Below are positions 1 to 14,916 of a stretch of 64,000 nucleotides of DNA, piece by piece. Made by a program: the position numbers and the translations under genes. Each line of letters begins with the position of its first letter. Position 1 is the stretch's first letter. This DNA is from Syncephalis fuscata (Eukaryota; Zoopagomycota; Zoopagomycetes; Zoopagales; Piptocephalidaceae). Location: positions 620,001-684,000 of the forward strand of contig JAHLTZ010000012.1 of the NCBI GenBank assembly GCA_025786725.1, written 5' to 3'. Below the pieces are notes generated by a model. The model was not told the DNA's origin, made no database searches, and saw nothing but the letters and a program-made list of their open reading frames with translations.

Positions 1-2746
1 AATAGTACACATGTATTTACCGCATTGGCTATATTATTTAATAGACGTATTTTACAATAATTACCCATTTTTAAGAACAAAATAATTTTTATAAAATTGA
101 ATTTGATCTTTCTATTATAGCTTACTATTTAACTATTAATCTGTTCTATAATATGGCGACTGGCTGGGTAAATTAACTTTATTATTTACACTCCATTTAT
201 TAATAAATTAAACTCGGCTGTTTATAAATATTGACTGACAGGCTCACATCTCACAATCTACGTCACTACACTTTTCTTTCTCTTTCTTTACACTTAATAG
301 CATATATATACCGTATATATCTCTACCTTCATATATGCTACTTAGCTAGTGTCAGTAGTTGACTGACTGCTAGTCAAGTTCCAACACTTTTTACATCACT
401 TTTGCATTGCTTTCTTTAATCTTACCTTTTGCAAATTACTCTATTCACTCAGATCGTTAATATTATCAGCTTTATTGGCATAGTAAGTGCATTTCTGGCT
501 TTTTATGTTATGTTAAGTATATGCTTTGTTTGTGCTATAAGAACCAATGTAGATCGCACTACAATATTGGCGCTGAGGATTTATTCAGTGGCCATACCAA
601 AGGTGCGACCTAGTTCTGTTGCCAGTACAATCTGCAGTAACATTTTATAATAAGTTAAGGCATACAACAGATTTGGCAGCATATAGCCACCACATTCGTC
701 ATGTACAGCTGGTATATGCTTACAGTAGTAATAGCAGCAGTGCGATTTGTCATTGTTGATAATGTTGTATCTACATAGTTATCAGCACGATGGATATGTT
801 GGCTATATGCGCTGTTATCTCGTCACCGATTGCCTTCTTTGTTCTTTCTTTCTATATATTTCATTAATTTACATTTTAAACGTAAGTTATTTCTTTAGAT
901 TCTTAAATAAAGCTTATTACAATTTACTTAAACATACTATCGTTACTTATAACTATTAATCCAATGTATTATCAATTCTGCTAACTAATGGTGAATACAA
1001 ATCGACAAACGCTGTCTAAAAGTTCTTTCTTTATATTGAACATGTAACTGTAATCTATAACTCCAAGCCTCATTTTTGCATTTTATTTTAATAAACTAGT
1101 GTAGATCTAAATGAATAGCCAAAGAAATGGTATATTTAGCTATATGTTTACGCCATATATATATTTAAATAAAATCAACCATCACGTATAAATACTGATG
1201 TTCATATAAACATATGCATACGTGCATATCATTTGTATCGACAATCTTGGATTGTTGAATTCTAGACCACTGATGGTATGCGATGCTAGTCGCACCATGA
1301 TGATTGGTTGTCTGGATTACAATGAAGTTGCAGAGTACCATTGTCTGGTTTAAGAGCGTTGGACAAAGATTTTGCAGCCAGTCTGTCTCAGCTGTTTCAC
1401 CACCTTAGTATGGTAGGTAACTGAGCCATAGCTAGTTCCTATGCTTAGAATTAAACGAGTCGACACGCGTTTGCTTTGTTGTACGCGTCGAGTCACCATC
1501 CCGCGTATACTAGAATAGGAAAGCAAAGTTGAGATATTTTGGCTCACAAATTCACGATAGTATGACGATACGCTGTGTGTAGGCTATGCATATGAATGCA
1601 GCCTAGACGCGTCAATCAAGCATCACTTCATAGAAATGTACACGTAGATAGGCGACGAGAGAGAAAAAACTGTCGTTTGCATTAAATAGATTGGCGTTTT
1701 GATAATAACAATAGCAATATTACAATAATATTATTAAGTAGCAATATTCTATCATGTCTTTAATAATTATCTAATATACTAATAATAAATAATAAATACT
1801 ATTATCGATTGGTAAATACAGTCATCATTGTACTACTCTCAAGATACACAGAATGATAGATTATAGTTGACTTTTTTATCCAGCGATCGTGCATGAAGCA
1901 CTACTATATGTATTGCAACGACTACAGACTAGTCATGTCGGTATATCAGTCTCTTTAATAACAAATGGCAACGAATCGTCATCATGCTGCCAGGTGGCCT
2001 TGTACACAGTCGACGTACTGTAAATCCTATTGGTAGTAGAGAGCCATAGCTATGTATCATGAATTACCGGCAGCTGCATTTTCTAGTCGTTTGCAGCCCA
2101 TTGTTATCGTGCGTTTACTATCAACTAGTTGGTTGGCGATAACCTGCTTGTCCGCAAAAGAAATCGTTTCATTAGTCTCAATTCAAGTTTGAAGCGCTTA
2201 TTACTTGCACTTCCATGCAAAAGTCTTCATCATGTACGTACATGCATACCATTTACTGCGTTTTTTTAACAAACCACACCACGCCGCGCTGATTAAACAC
2301 CGAGACCTCTGTAACTGATCATCCGCGTGCTCTGTCTGGGGCCTTTGTCTAAAAGTGTGCACGAACCAGTCATCTACGTAAATAGCTTTCGGTACCGCTA
2401 TTTGCGAGAACTTACCAACAAATCACGATCTCTTTTTGTGATAATAATATTTACTGATTGGAGCCTACAATAGTATTGCATACGCTAAAGGGCAAACTTG
2501 TATCATTCTATCGCCATTAGTCGTACACAGTGATGCCGATGCTGCTTCTAGATTTATAATTAAACACCATTGCCGATCACTTATCTCTTTCTACCGACCA
2601 ACCGTTGCCATAGATTCTTATACTTTCTTGCTATTATTACTATTATTATTACACTCTACTGGTTGCATTAACTGGCAGGTGTAGTATCTTTTTTACATAT
2701 CTTTTTTGCTACAAAGCAATCGGTGAAACGTCGATAGAACTAAACT
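1..2746. other. Non-coding AT-rich stretch, no gene recognised
   Basis: About 2.7 kb of AT-rich DNA without a gene I can support. The only protein-like piece is 429-650 on the plus strand. It is open for 73 codons but lacks an ATG start, and holds two hydrophobic runs followed by a basic stretch. It could be a stray exon or relic of a seven-pass receptor like the gene downstream, but nothing connects it to other exons. No tRNA-like box A/box B pair was noticed by eye. Confidence 0.4.
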
Positions 2747-4329
2747 ATGAGCGACGTTAAATCGTTCAACTATTGTCGGTCAGTAAAGCGAGCTTTGATG
2801 ACGTGTAGCCATCATTTAACTATGTTATCCGTTTATAGTTGGTCGCTGAGCACTGCTAATTGCAACGATACGTCCTACTATGTGACGGTATACGCATTCT
2901 CGACAGTAATAGCCGGTCTTACCATTATTGTTGGCACAAGTCTATTGATGTGCAGACGCTGTGGCTGTTGCTGCTGTTGCTGTATCATTTGGCCGCACAT
3001 CCGCAAACCGGATTTAATTATTCATTCGCCGCTAGACCAGTTCCTCTTCTGGGTTACCGTGATGGCCATAGGCAAGTTGGCCGTAACCTATAGCACTGGC
3101 TATAATTAACGCGTTTTATTAAATAATACCTATAGGACGACTAACTATAAGCATCATGCTTATCATGAATGCTAATCTTTCTTCCATTTACTATGAAATT
3201 CTTTGGCAATTGCCACTAATTTCCGGTATTAATGCCATGTCTATTTACTGCCTTGATGTGTAAGTATACCGTCGATTCAATGTCTAATTTAGCACCTAAT
3301 TATTATTTTACTGATCAGCATTCAATGTACTCCACAAAGGACGTTTCCTAATTGGGCGCCTACTTCCCAAACCATTCGCGTGATACACCGATGTTTATTT
3401 ATCGTTTTTTATATTGTTATCATGGCACTTGCCATTATTTTTGGCTATTTTCTTGAACATGGCCCCGATACAATGGCCATTATATTCTATTGTACTCTTT
3501 ATTACATTTACGCCATTATTGGCCTCACTTTAATAGCAGCCTATCTAGTTTTTGGCAATCATCTTGTTGCGCTGGCCGCGCGTCAATTAGAGCTTTACGA
3601 AGCTAACAAAAGCTGTGACGATTTGGTTCAAGAAAAAACAATTTTACTGAAGCAATCAATTATACGTGTAAGTAATGAAAATATTGACTGACAGTATATT
3701 AATATATTAATTACCATATTAACTAACTTGTGTATTATATATATATATTAATAGATGCGTATACAAAATGTCGGTGGCATTGCTACCATTGCCATTTGTA
3801 CCACTTGTATATTTATTTGCGCAATAGGTCCTGAACTAATGTCCGAGAATGCTATTTTAAACAAAATCTTTTGCATTATATACAACATTATTCATCCTGC
3901 CTTCTTTTTAACAATCACAGTAAGCCGATAGATTATTATGTAAATTCTGTACTAATTAAATTTTAATATAATCCAATAGCTTGTAACAGCAAAATTGTAA
4001 GCTACAAACAAAAACATTTTATTAACTAATTACTTATACAACATCGATCTTTATCCAGTGAATCCGTGGCAACCATAGAAAATATACGGACATCACAAAA
4101 ACAAACTACAACAAATCGTCACTCGGCTCATACGATCAACGAAGATATCTATTACAAAGAGTTTATCATTTCCATGCCATCCGAACCTATTGCTTTCGAG
4201 ATGGATCCAGCAGATTTATTCACTACGTATGAGCAGCGTCATACTATGGCATCCAGCAGTCATCCTACCAGCGATGTACCTTCACTCAACCACCATGCCC
4301 ATATTACTTTTGAGTCTCCTCGAGCTTAA
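2747..4329 (+). CDS. Putative seven-transmembrane receptor-like protein
   Basis: A multi-exon gene whose pieces give seven hydrophobic spans: one in 2747-3080 (YYVTVYAFSTVIAGL), the next ending near 3080 (FLFWVTVMAIG), one in the exon ending at 3259, two in 3319-3668, and two in 3755-3918. A tiny 17-nt exon at about 3980-3996 joins the last span to the cytoplasmic tail at 4057-4329. Right after the first span comes a cysteine run (CRRCG followed by six Cys), a likely palmitoylated membrane border. A charged loop (ELYEANKSCDDLVQEK) lies between spans five and six, where G-protein receptors usually have their coupling loop. The tail is polar and ends in SPRA. The layout fits a fungal G-protein-coupled receptor, but I cannot name a family. 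The second intron boundary (3080-3150) is uncertain, and an upstream exon is possible. Confidence 0.6.
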
Positions 4330-4541
4330 TAAACGATAGCGTTGATTTTTTTCTGTTTATTTATAAAATAAATTGGTGATTAAAATAGTCATTGAAATGT
4401 TTAAGTGCATTATTTATTTGATTTTCTTTTTTTTTACCACTTTAGCTCATTCTTCATCGCGCTAGCCTTTTTCTTACTGTTAAACAACAACGACAACGAC
4501 AACACCATAACACCGAACCGTACGAGACTACCACTATCAAT

Positions 4542-6095
<1,554 letters not shown>

Positions 6096-6747
6096 CTATC
6101 CTATTGATGCTTATTATTGTATGAGTTGCTGTAGCTATAGTGGCCACTGCTACTGTTACTACTATTATTGCATTGCACTATTGCGATTAAATATAAACAT
6201 TTCTACCCTTTTTCTCAGTGTCATCGTCATCATATAAATGGTATTTGGCCTCTATTACTATTTCGGCCCTATTTTCGTATTTGTTTGATCAGAAAAAAGG
6301 CCAAATGAGTGGAGAGTAGGAGTGAATGAATGACAAATAACTACACCATGTGCCCACATCAGGTGGTCATTTCCCCCACGCTTGTTAATATTCTCTCTCT
6401 CTCTATACTACACAATACGTCTACAGACACCCTAGTTTCTATTACCACTCTACTATTACAGTATTGTTACTGTTAATATTACTGATACTCCTGCAGTCTG
6501 TCGTTTATTAATTAAACGTGTCTAATTCCATCTTGCTTTCTTTTTGTATTGACGTCAAAAAACTATTGTCTGTATTCACTGTGTATTAAGCGATTCATTT
6601 ATCCATTTCTATTACCGCACCTATTACTTTATTATTATTATTATATTATTATTATATTAGTTTATTATTAGTTTATTATTATTATTATATAAGTGGAGTA
6701 GTCTTAGTTAAAGATTGCCCTGCACAACCATCTAAGGCATTCTTAGT
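6096..6747. other. Intergenic region with a (TTA)n microsatellite
   Basis: Spacer between DIM1 and the ABC transporter gene. It holds an impure TTA/ATT microsatellite at about 6623-6690 and a short TCTC run near 6395. No coding signal seen; it probably contains the promoter of the downstream gene. Confidence 0.5.
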
Positions 6748-9700
6748 ATGGAAACTATTAAGGAAGAAGAGGTAAGTTATGGTTTATATCAATGGTGGGG
6801 GACCTGCACCTATCTTTAAATACCTTATCAATAATATAAAAAGTTACTAAATACTAATAACATATGTCTAGGCGGCTAACGACGTTTCCAATAGTACAAA
6901 TATCAATTGTTCAACTTGTGGCAATATTATTGGTGATAGCACTACCAATAGTTCAAGTAGTTGTAGTAGTTGTCGACATGGCACAAATGCATCCTATGCC
7001 AGTACTTCATACTTTACTGAAGGTATAAGTATTGCCGAGAAAGATGTACCAACACTGGCCTCCTACCGTTCATTATTTCGATATGCCAATTCATGGGACT
7101 ATATTATGATGGTGACTGGGCTTATTCTGTCCATTGGATCAGGTAAGTAATGGACTGTTTTAATCATTAGTGTTAATAGGATGTTGTTATGGCTATTAAG
7201 GACTTGTTTTTCCTTTAACTACGGTGATGTTTTGTACGTAACTATAATAGATCGATGACAGTTATTCTAATACCCTGCTATCTACTAGATAATATATTTG
7301 TTGTTATGGAACAGTATGTACGACGAGATATTCCGTTTAATGTTGCGCCCACGCTTTACGACGCTGGATTCAATTATGTAATATACATTGGGGTTATTTC
7401 AATTGTGGCACTGATTATAGGATTTGGTGTATCGGCATGTTGGGAAGTGGTGGCGGAAAGACAGGCCAAGGTAAGTTGAATAGAATGGATGATATACCAA
7501 GTATTAATACAATGTATATGGATCTATGATAGAATATGCGTGTTCAATATTATACAGCGTTACTTCGTTTATCTGTGCCAGAACATGATCGACTTGATGA
7601 AAAGGAATTGATGTCACGTCTATCTACTGATGTATTAAAGGCCCGTGAAGGCATGGGTGCCAATGTGTTACCGCGTATTGTTCAATCTGTAACCACATTT
7701 GTAACTGGTCTTATTATTGCATTTATACGAGGTAGATACTATAATTGACCTATTAACAATAATACGGTATTGATAGATTATTTAATTAGAGTGGCGTTTA
7801 GCGGCTATTATGCTTAGTATTGCCCCGGTATTACGTAAGTTATTATAACACTATATAAATGTTATACTTATGGTCTATAGTTATTGTGGTGGTGGTTATG
7901 GTTATTGTGGTGAATCGATACGCTCAACAAGGTACATAGTTATAATGGCTGTAATATCTATTAGATGGCCCATTGATGCTTATACTTTATAAATAGTGGC
8001 GGTGGCTTATATGCCGGCTGATACGATAGCGACAAAGGTTCTACGAGCAATTAGAACCATTGTATCATTTGGAACTATTGAGAAGGAGGTTGCTCGATAT
8101 GCGTAAGCTACTAGAAATAATAGCTAGATGTATTCTAATGGTGTTGTTATAGTCAACCATTGCAGCGAGTAGAGACACTTGCTTATCGCCGTGTAACAAC
8201 ACGAGCTATAGCATCTGCTGTAGTCTATTTTCTACTATGTAAGTGAATAATAATAATAGTACAATAATATAATGATATACTATTGTTGATTTATGGTTAT
8301 TTCTAGATGGTTCATATGCTGCTGCCTTTTGGTATGCGGGCACACTTGTACTACGTAATGAACTTACCACCGGTGGATTGGTTAATGTTTTTTTTGCTGT
8401 TGTACTTGGTAAGTTGATCTTTTACCCTAACCAATAAAGTAATAGTAATTAATAATATTAATAATTATTGTATATAATAGCATCTTGGCTGTTGGTGATA
8501 TTCCACCGGCTATTCAAAGGATGGGTGAGGCCCGTCGAGCAGGTATTCGTATATTTGATGTTATTGAACACGCTCAACGCATGTCCACTGAAGGTGGCTG
8601 TATCATCACTTCAGTACACGGTCGAATTGATTTCCGTTCAGTTGACTTTCGGTAATGAATAGGAATGGAATAATGAGTACAATAGGACTAAGTGATTGTA
8701 TTTATTAGATATCCAATAGCACCGAATCGACCTATTATTAAAAACTTTTCTTTAACTATTCTACCTGGTGAAACCATTGCTATTGTTGGCACAGAAGGGA
8801 GTGGTAAAAGTACACTGGCCCAATTATTACTTCGATTCTATGTGGCACAGTGTAAGTAATTATATTAATGATAGCATCTATATTTATATATTGTATATTG
8901 TATATTGTATATTGTATATAGTTGGTACTATTTTAATTGATGGTGCCGATATTAGCAAGGCTAATGCCCGCTCACTTCGTCAGGTAAATAGAATAATAGA
9001 CTATTTGTTATTATGATTACCAATGTTATTAATATTGTTATTAATATTGTTATTATAAAGCATATTGGCTATGTCACGTAAGTAACACATAGTTAATTAG
9101 TAAATAACCAATGACTATTAACTAATAACTAATAACTATTATATAAATGTAAAAATGTTATTTATTAGTCAACATCCAGTTATCTTTACTATGTCAGTGA
9201 TGGAAAATGTTCGTATGGGTGGTCGTAATCCAAATGTACCTCCAAGTAAAGAAGAAGTTGAAGCAGCCTGTAGAAAGGCCTATGCCCATGAATTCATATC
9301 ACAACTAGAAGATGGTTATGATACAATTATTGGAGATGGAGGTATTGAGCTTACCATTGGACAACAACAAGTAAGTCAATATATACAATATACAATATAC
9401 AATATACTAAATAACTTACTTGTATTAATAGAGAATTGCCATTGCTCGAGCCATTATACGAGAACCATCTATTCTAATTATGGATGAACCTACAAGGTTA
9501 GTTAATAATAACCATGGTATTTATATATAATTATATACATACATACATATATATATACTTATATGTATTTATATACTTTATGTAATTAGTTCATTGGCCA
9601 TTGGAGATGAAGAAAAGATTATACAGCAAGCATTAGAAGAGGCATCAGTTAAACGAACAACACTTATTGTAACTCATTGGCCATCTGCTGCTCAACATGC

Positions 9701-12665
9701 TCATCGTATTGGTAAGTAGTTAATTGAATGGTTAAACAACACTCGCTAATACTTATCTAGTTGTACTTAATGACGGTGAAATTATTGAATCAGGCACTCA
9801 TAATCAATTATTGGCCACTCGAGGTGCATATATGAAGTTACTAGTGGCCGAGAATGCTGAACGTGAAGCGGCCAAGAATGAAACACCAGATAATGACCAC
9901 TCTGATAATGAAGAGGATGAGGATAACAACAATGACGCCAATAATGAGGAAGAGGATGATTATGGTGGTGAATATATAGATCCATTTGCCGATAAACAGC
10001 CTAAACGGTCAACTAATCCTGAAACTAAAGTACCAGTCAAAGATTTAAAGAAGAAAAAGGACCCAAAGTCAAAAGATCAACCACCAGTACAAAGTATTCA
10101 AGATCCAGATCCACCCAAACATAAACTATTTATTATTCGTAATGGGGCTAAAGCAGGTCGTATTCAAAAAGATATCGATGGGGGAAAGTCACATGAATCT
10201 GATCATTTAGAGGAGACCGAGACTAAAGTGCCACTTATTCGACTATTGAAAGAAGCGGCACCTGAGAAATGGTTTGTACTGGGCGGCAGTCTAGCTTCTA
10301 TGATCAATGGATTGGTGTTACCATTCTTTGCCTGGATACTTGCCGAGTTACTAACGAGTCTAATGGGAGTTAAAAAGTAAGTTACCAAGTATACGCGATT
10401 TATATAGACTAATCGTTTTGTGTAGACCGGATACTTTGCGGCAACAATCTAACTTTTGGGCCTTAATGGTATTGACACTGGCCAATGTTTCATGTCTATG
10501 TCGATATGCTCAAGGTGCACTATTTGGACGGGCGGGTGAACGATTGGTGGGACGGTTACGCGTTAAAGCACTGCACAATATACTTCATCAAAGAATGGCC
10601 TTTTTCGATAAGCCTGAAAATAGTACCAGTAAGTCTATATTTATACGTATTATTATTATTATTATTGTACATAGTGTCGATTCATAGCTAATATGTTGAT
10701 GTAGCGGCACTTACTCAAACATTGGCGCTTGATCCAGTTAAAGTACCGCCCATTATTACAGAATTATGGGGAGAAGCATTACTTCATTTGGTGACTGTAG
10801 TAACTGGTGTATCAATTGCCTTTGCCAAAGGGTAAGCTGATAGATTATTGTGTCGATCTATATTTATACATAATATTGTGATTATTAATATATATGTCTA
10901 TATATATAGATGGAATTTTGCATTTTTAATTATTGCTTGTTTTCCGGCTGTATCAGGGGCCAGTGATTTACATGTTAATGCTATTCTAAGGTAATAAGCA
11001 TAACATTATAGTGTGTATTGACATTAATACTAATACTATTTATTTATTTATTAGACTTGGTAAACGATCGGCCAAAGCATTTGAACGAGCAGTCCGTATT
11101 GTTAAGCAAAGTGTACCGAATTTCCGTATGGTGATTGCCTTGGGTCGTGATCAAACATTTGAGGCTTACTTTGAAGGTGCATCTGTAGTTTATTGTGAAC
11201 ATGAATATGAATATTAACTTGTTTTGTATATTATAGCGGCCAGTATTGCTCCATATAAAGTGGCCATCCATGCTGCTCTTATTTCATCGGGTGGCTATGG
11301 ACTTTCACAAGGTAAATGGTTTAATCTATTATGGTTGGCCATGAATAGAATATACTAATGTTTATATAATAGGATTGCTTATTATGATCTATGCTGTCTC
11401 ATTTGGTTATGGCATGTCGGTGGTGGCCAGTGATGGTTATGCTCTACGCAACATGCTTATTATACTGTTTACCATTATGTTCACTATTACTAGTGGTAGT
11501 ACATTAATGAAGCTATGGGGTCAGTATGATGAGGCAACAACGGCAGCATTAAGGTAATTGTATAATAATCATATATATATTAGTACTAAACTAGTATTTA
11601 ATATAGCGTATTCCGTGTTATGGATGCACCAACACCGGATTCACGAGACTTACCAGATTCACCGGATAAAGCGACTCCATCACCGCCATCAGAAGATAAT
11701 AAGCCAAAATACGATAAAGGACAGATTACCTTCCGTAATGTGCAGTTTGCCTTTCCTATTCAGCCAAAAACCCAGGTATTTCGTCGATTGAATCTTCGTA
11801 TTCAACCAGGAAGATTAGTGGCCATTGTGGGTGCTACGCAAGCGGGTAAAAGTGCCCTAATTGGCATGATTCCTCGTTTCTACGATGCTAACAAAGGCCG
11901 AGTCGAAATTGATGGACAAGATGTGGGTGCATGGTCTATCGATACATTACGAGCGGGTATGTCGCTCGTTGAATGGGATGCGGCACTATTTGGCACAACC
12001 ATCAGTGAATGTCTCGAGTATGGAGCGGTGAAGGCAACAAGAAATGATGCTATTACCGCAGCACGTGTGGTAGGCTTGATAGTTGGTGTAGTAGCTTGCC
12101 CCAAGGCTACGATACACCCATTAAAGATATAAGTAGTGGGGAACTGAATGCCCAACGACGTCAATTAATTGCGCTTGGTCGAGCACTAATACGTCGTCCT
12201 AAAGTGCTACTACTTGATGATCCAACCGTCATCTTGACCCAGAAAGTGAGATTAAATTCCTAGAAGCATTAAAGAAATCAACTCGAGGTAAGGATATCAT
12301 TATATATATATAGTAATAGTACTCTTATTATTACTATTATTATTAGTTAAAGGATTTGAAAAGCGTACTTCACTTATTGCATCAAGTCGTATCTCTGTAG
12401 CCCAACATGCATCCACCATTGGTAAGTAGAAATGATATCCATTTATTATTATAACATTAATATTGATATATATATATATGTGAATGAACTTATAGTGGTA
12501 CTTCATCATGGACGAGTAGTGGAACGAGGATCACATTTTGATTTATTAGCCCGACGTGGTTACTATTACGCACTTGCTTGTAAACAAAGTGTACAACGCC
12601 GTGTAGAACCATGGGATTATATGTGGTCTATTGGCAAGAAATACGTACAGACACGTAGTATGTAA
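6748..12665 (+). CDS. ABC exporter, ABCB (MDR/P-glycoprotein) type full transporter
   Basis: Over twenty short exons encode TMD1-NBD1-linker-TMD2-NBD2, the layout of full-length ABCB exporters. The first exon is METIKEEE; a Cys/Ser/Thr-rich N-terminal tail precedes the first membrane domain. NBD1: Walker [10 protein letters not shown] (about 8790), Walker B ILIMDEPT, signature region LTIGQQQ in place of LSGGQ, H-loop histidine in THWPS. The linker (about 9850-10200) is acidic, then lysine-rich. NBD2: Walker [10 protein letters not shown] (about 11830), signature ISSGELN, Walker B VLLLDDPT with Asp where the catalytic Glu normally lies, and SSR where the H-loop His is expected. NBD2 therefore looks catalytically degenerate. 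Two one-base frame breaks lie in NBD2 (about 12070-12100 and 12225-12235), with conserved sequence continuing in the next frame; these are probably assembly indels. Substrate unknown. Confidence 0.88.
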
Positions 12666-12897
12666 TCATTTACACTACTTTTTACTATTTATACATTAAT
12701 CTATTTGATCATTTAATCATTCGTTGATCTATTATTTTATGGCATCATGTATCACATTGATTTCTTATTAACTACACCTGACCATTCTATACTATTCAAA
12801 TAAATACATACTATTTCATGCTATTATGATTGCTATAGTTATATATGATTATGATTATGATTATGATTAAAGCGTTTATTAGATGGTATCAACATCA

Positions 12898-13416
12898 TTA
12901 ATGCGATAGATATTTACGGCCTTTTAATCGACGACGAGCAAGGATTTTACGTCCATTTTTCGTTCGAAGGCGTGCTAGAAATCCATGACGGCGTTTACGC
13001 TTTATATTCGATGGTTGGTACTCGTTACCGTAAGTGACCCAACGAACTGATTGTAATTGCTGGAATATACTAGACGCGACGGCAGGTCCACCGGTAAGTC
13101 CGAATGGACGTGGCATTATTGGTCTACCGTTATTATTATACAAATAGTGTTAACATCAATACTGACACATTGTTAATAGCTATACTTACAGTGTGCTGCA
13201 TAGCAATGGAGTTGGACGGGTTATGGATGCGGTGAACGGAAGTAGCGAGGGACGTAGTCTAAAAAGTAATCTATATTAGAGATGACTTGTCTGCCGTATT
13301 CACCGGTATTCTCCTTACCCGGACGAGAAAGAACGGACTGGCGTGGACGCTAGCGTGAAAGGCGTCGTTCTTGTTGATACGGCACGCTGTATCGCAACAG
13401 CCCTATGAAATAACAT
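12898..13416 (-). CDS. Mitochondrial large-subunit ribosomal protein bL34m
   Basis: The C-terminal half carries the bL34 signature: [20 protein letters not shown] followed by [16 protein letters not shown], ending in YLSH. In ribosomes this short basic protein binds 23S-like rRNA. The ATG at 13416 ([16 protein letters not shown]) starts a basic, Ser/Thr-rich leader typical of mitochondrial import. Introns follow the SSG codon (GTAAGG donor near 13320) and the ACACT at about 13192, and the splice joins keep one frame. Start chosen because it gives the import leader. The TTG at 13143 is not a start but lies inside the second intron. The gene is divergent from the methyltransferase gene at 13520, with only about 100 bp between. 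Confidence 0.9.
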
Positions 13417-13519
13417 GTTGTAGAATCTTTACGATTGAACAAATAAAATAGAAAAGAGATTCGTTATTTTTTCTTTTTATTCTATCTCGATTCCATTTCA
13501 ACTTTTACCAATACAATCA

Positions 13520-14033
13520 ATGGACATTAGCGAGTTAGTTGACAAAAAGACCGCTTCTAGTGTTCGTGATGTTAATGCACCAGACGACGCGGCGTTTGGT
13601 GGTCGTTTATTAACGGATGAAGAACGAGTATTTGAATTCAATGCTTGGTAAGCTATTTAGTGTAGCGTTGTTAATGGTTGGCTAGTATGTATTAAACGGT
13701 CTTCTTGACACTATTAGGGACCATGTCGAGTGGACCGAGGAGCATAAACAGCATGCTGATATGGTTATTGAGAAGCAGTCGGCTATAGTTATGTCAAATG
13801 AAGAGAAGGGTAAGTATTTTGGTTAGGTTATTTATATTGATTATTTAATCTATTGATTATGGATCAATAATTAGAGCGTCTTGAGCATGAAGCGCCTCAA
13901 CAATGGGATGCGTTTTATAGAGTCAATCAGAATCGGTTTTTTAAAGATCGACGATGGTTACGCATTGAATTTCCTGAACTATTTGAAGTTACGGTTAGTA
14001 ATATAGCATATGCATAAATAAATATTATATCTT

Positions 14034-14081
<48 letters not shown>

Positions 14082-14916
14082 TAGAATGAGCCACGCACGG
14101 TGCTTGAGATTGGCTGTGGTGCAGGTAATACACTTTTTCCATTACTGGCCGCCAATCCCGATCCAAATCTACGTGTGCTAGGCTGTGACTTTTCGGCCGA
14201 AGCAGTCCGTGTTGTAAAGGTAATTAGCACTCTACAAATCATTTATAATAGCTAATAGAGTATAATATTAATAAATACAAAATTGACTAGGCAAATCCAT
14301 TACTGGATCCTCAACGCTCAGATGCTTTTGTATGGGATCTATCATCGGATACATTGCCGGAAAGCGTGTCAAAGGAGTCGATTGATGTTATTGTATTGAT
14401 ATTTGTACTTTCTGCTCTTTCACCACAACAATGGCCACAAGCTATCCAAAACCTAGTATCTGTAAGTAGCATTGTATTTGTGAGCTACGAGGTATTAATA
14501 GTTATTAATTAGATGCTTAAACCGGGTGGGGTTATTCTATTTCGAGGTAAGATGATAAGCCGGTTACTAGAGTGATCATTTATTAAGGCATATTTAGATT
14601 ATGGACGACATGATATGGCCCAGTTACGCTTTAAACCAGGTCGTAAAATCGACAATAACTTTTACGTTCGTGGTGATGGTACTCGTGTTTATTTCTTTAC
14701 ACCGGGTAAGTAATTTGAAATGCATTGCACTTTTCTAATCACTATGCTTTATTATAATTATTAGAGGAAATAGATGAAATGTTTGGCACAGTATTTGCCA
14801 TTGAACAAAATGCCGTTGACCGTCGTCTTATTGTTAATCGTGTACGTAAACTGAAGATGTATCGCTGCTGGCTACAGGGCAAATTCCGTAAATCTTTATC
14901 ATCTGCAGAAACATAA
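13520..14916 (+). CDS. tRNA 3-methylcytidine methyltransferase, METTL2/Trm140 type
   Basis: SAM-dependent methyltransferase of the METTL2/METTL8/Trm140 family, which makes m3C32 in Thr/Ser tRNAs. Seven or so exons. N-terminal [20 protein letters not shown] and [19 protein letters not shown] are hallmarks of the family. The SAM site [16 protein letters not shown] is followed by [11 protein letters not shown], then [31 protein letters not shown], and [13 protein letters not shown]. The C-terminal [18 protein letters not shown] is also typical. Length (about 330 residues) suits METTL2 without the actin-binding extension of budding yeast Abp140. All splice joins are in frame, with no visible break. 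Confidence 0.92.
14036..14083. repeat. (TA)n(TATG)n microsatellite in an intron
   Basis: About ten TA units followed by seven or eight GTAT units, inside an intron of the METTL2/Trm140-type gene just ahead of its acceptor. Confidence 0.85.

Noticed and set aside
429-650. 73-codon hydrophobic frame near the left edge
   Set aside because: No ATG start and no partner exons; kept only as a possible relic.
13080-13143. TTG start for the bL34m frame
   Set aside because: A spliced upstream ATG gives a mitochondrial leader; TTG falls within an intron.
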